Shown piece after piece: positions 61,963 through 64,000 of a stretch of 64,000 nucleotides of DNA. Position 1 is the stretch's first letter. Each line of letters opens with the position of its first letter. A program made the position numbers and the translations under genes. This DNA is from Meghimatium bilineatum (Eukaryota; Mollusca; Gastropoda; Stylommatophora; Philomycidae), in assembly GCA_034231615.1 (NCBI GenBank), contig CM067298.1, forward strand, positions 38,260,127-38,324,126. Reading direction: 5' to 3'. Below the pieces are notes generated by a model. The model ran no database searches. It had not been told where the DNA came from and saw only the letters and a list, made by a program, of their open reading frames with translations.

Positions 61963-62159
61963 GTATGTTTCATCAACTTAAAAAAAATTATTAATATATG
62001 TTGTACTTTTCTGTTAAGCAGGCATACACATTTAACAAAATAAAATTTAATGAAAAATGAAATATATTGCAACAAAAGGAAAAAATACAAAACAGAACTA
62101 TGAGCAGCAATCAATTTAGCTTGAAATGAGTTTTAAAAATAGAACAAGAGTGTATATTT

Positions 62160-62897
62160 TTTTCTTCTTGGGTCAGGTTCTTTTATTTCATTCAGAATCA
62201 TGTCAAATGGGCTCTGCTCAGTTGTTAACCATTACCCCCACACAAATTCAACTAGGTCTTCATGGTACCTGTGATAACGCAAAGTGCTTGATTTTGTACC
62301 TTGTCCAGGACTCGTAGATGGAAATTGACTGCTGAAGTCCATGCTGTTGAGCATCATATTCTAGTACTGGTGTAATTGCAACTGTACATACCTTATTTAC
62401 GGCTGCGTCAAGTCATCAGCATACATTGCAGCTCATACTCCTTCTGGCAATTCGCAAATTATATCATTTATGAAAATAAGAAACAGATTTGGAGACTACT
62501 AAGCCTTGAGGAACTCATGTTTTAGAACTTTTTTTGCTGTTGTGGCCTTCCATAGTGACTCTTGCTTTCTGATTGTGAAGGAAAGATAGTATCCACTTAA
62601 TTGTGTTACCCGTAATTCCATTTTGTGGAGCTTTACTGTCAGTCCATCTTTCCAGACCTTGTAGAATGCTTTTTGGAGATCTATCCATAGGGTGAAAACA
62701 TTTTTCTTTTCTTGAAATGCATCTTCTATTATTTGTGACAGGAATGTTATTTGGTATTCTGTGCTTTTACACTCTCTAAATCCACCTTGTTCTGTCACTA
62801 ATAGCTTCTCTGATTCTAGGTACCATTTCAATCTTTTGTTTACTATCCCTTCAGTTGTCTTGCAGACACAACTGGTTAGACTTATTGGTCTGTAACG
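62160..62897 (-). pseudogene. LINE RT fragment with internal deletion
   Basis: The minus frame reads [55 protein letters not shown], then FLIFINDIICELPEGV, AMYADDL. It then jumps to ITPVLEYDAQQHGLQ and [18 protein letters not shown]. It belongs to the same family as the LINE at 15188, but sequence between YADD and the thumb is deleted. Its 5' end abuts a SINE tail at 62898. Confidence 0.82.
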
Positions 62898-63033
62898 TCA
62901 TGCTGAAGTCATGTATGAGGACGAAAGGCGCAGATATCGCAGCAATGCTGTAAACCATGACACAACACATTCCGTTCTCCGGACTACATCCTGCTAATCT
63001 GCAGGAGTTTGAGAACGAACGAAGAAGAAGAAG
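62898..63033 (+). repeat. SINE family 1, 3' half with (GAA)n
   Basis: tcatgctgaagtcatgtatg, cgaaaggcgcagatatcgca, gcaatgctgtaaaccatgac, ctccggactacatcctgcta and gagaacgaacgaagaagaag match the 50298 and 57219 copies closely. A poly-C tract follows at 63052-63067. Confidence 0.82.
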
Positions 63034-63289
63034 GAATTCTTTAAATTACTTCTCCCCCCCCCCCTCCCAAACCCAAATCCGGCTTCTCTGTGTTTCCTTC
63101 TTTTCTTTAGTGAACTTTTCTTGTGTTTTTTTAGAGCGATGTGGTTCTGTTGTCTCTGCCATATTATGATATTTTGCGTGCTTCAGCCAGTTCTTCCTGT
63201 AGTTTTAGAGTGTATTGCGCAACTCTCTTTCACTTTAATCCAATTTTCATCACACAAGTCATGGCTTTCATCTTCACCAACACTGCTTT

Positions 63290-63850
63290 ATTCTTTTCAT
63301 CATGGACTGTCTATGCAAGATGCGCCCAACAACTTAACACATTCCACTTTCGGTACCCAAGAAACCTCATTGGAATACGTTGACAGGTTCGAGTACCAGA
63401 TACCAAAATCCTTTAAAAGTCCCATATGCAAAGCATCCATGCCCTGTTGACTAGGTCCCAACTCCTCCTGACTGGCCACATCATCCGTATGCCAGACATT
63501 CGCCTTCCAAAGAGATTATTCTATGAGGAGCTGCGCGATGGTAAACATTCAAGCATAGGGCAGAAAAAGAGCTTCAAGGATCACAAAAACTCTCAAGCAC
63601 TGCAGCATTGATCCTAGCTCCTGGGAGACTACAGCACTTGATCGCTCAGCCTGGCACACCCAGATCACTGCTGGCATCACTAAATTTGAAGAAGAAAGAA
63701 CACTACACTGCAGGCAATTTACAAGCGATGAAAGCGGAAGAACAAAACCGAAAACTTTCCTACCCCAAACCCTCTACACTCCTGCATGCACTGCAATAGA
63801 ACTTTCCTGGCACGAATCAGACTCATTGGGCATCCACAAACTTCCAAACC
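63290..63850 (+). pseudogene. LINE ORF2 C-terminal fragment, C2H2-like end
   Basis: SWTVYARCAQQLNTFHF, QSIHALLTRSQLLLTGHIIR, MPDIRLPKRLFYEELRDGKH, GQKKSFKDHK and CMHCNRTFLARIRLIGH follow the minus-strand LINE at 12640-13830 block by block. The closing finger retains C-x2-C. Frame breaks and stops show decay. Confidence 0.8.
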
Positions 63851-64000
63851 AAATAAGCAATCACAAATGTTTTGTTGTTTTTCTACTAACTCATCAAATT
63901 TATTGTTTGTCATGACATGCTCATCTTTGCTTGCGAATGCAGAACATCATTGCCAGAGTGTATTGGTCCAATATGGTACATGATTCTTCCTCGCTCCTCT

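Noticed and set aside
62000..64000. Search for the last RRP12 exon
   Set aside because: No frame with a basic RRP12 C-terminus and stop was found; the region is filled by LINE and SINE pieces.

Overview
The window is nuclear DNA from an animal. It is AT-rich, and its one host gene is split by GT/AG introns packed with retroposons and DNA transposons. The mix of elements (LINEs with a C-terminal RNase H, RTE-like LINEs, SINEs carrying a GTAAGAGGTGACTAA-like core, TTAA-targeting elements) fits a lophotrochozoan, most likely a mollusc. That placement rests on remembered family features, not on a search.

The host gene is RRP12, on the + strand. Thirty-one consecutive internal exons lie between 2621 and 61962. 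Every exon has AG/GT boundaries, all 30 junctions keep codon phase, and together they encode about 1,159 residues that follow the order of animal RRP12 (about 1,300 residues). The first ~100 or more residues and the last few dozen are not visible, so the gene runs off both ends. RRP12 is a HEAT/ARM-repeat nucleolar protein that works in rRNA processing and export of pre-ribosomal subunits. No second host gene was found.

Layout: 1-203 is a perfect 95-bp-arm foldback; 204-2620 is non-coding; 2621-12238 holds exons 1-9 with LINE and SINE fragments between them. Intron 9 (12239-19256) carries a minus-strand LINE 3' part, a LINE RNase H relic split by a tRNA-derived SINE, and a nearly full-length LINE with endonuclease, reverse transcriptase and RNase H. 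Exons 10-13 (19257-25444) flank a Tc1-type transposase relic and a degraded endonuclease copy. Intron 13 (25445-31889) has an RTE-like LINE interrupted by a TTAA-flanked piggyBac-like element, plus a second such element. Exons 14-31 (31890-61962) are interleaved with RNase H LINE scraps, a mariner relic, two more TTAA elements (one inserted in a SINE) and several SINEs. 61963-64000 has LINE and SINE fragments only.

I see no new multi-gene system. The most useful observations are the nested insertions with readable target sites, a family of four TTAA elements, two long foldbacks, a one-way orientation bias of the main SINE family (10 of 10 copies on the RRP12 sense strand), and LINE copies disabled at or beside the YADD site.
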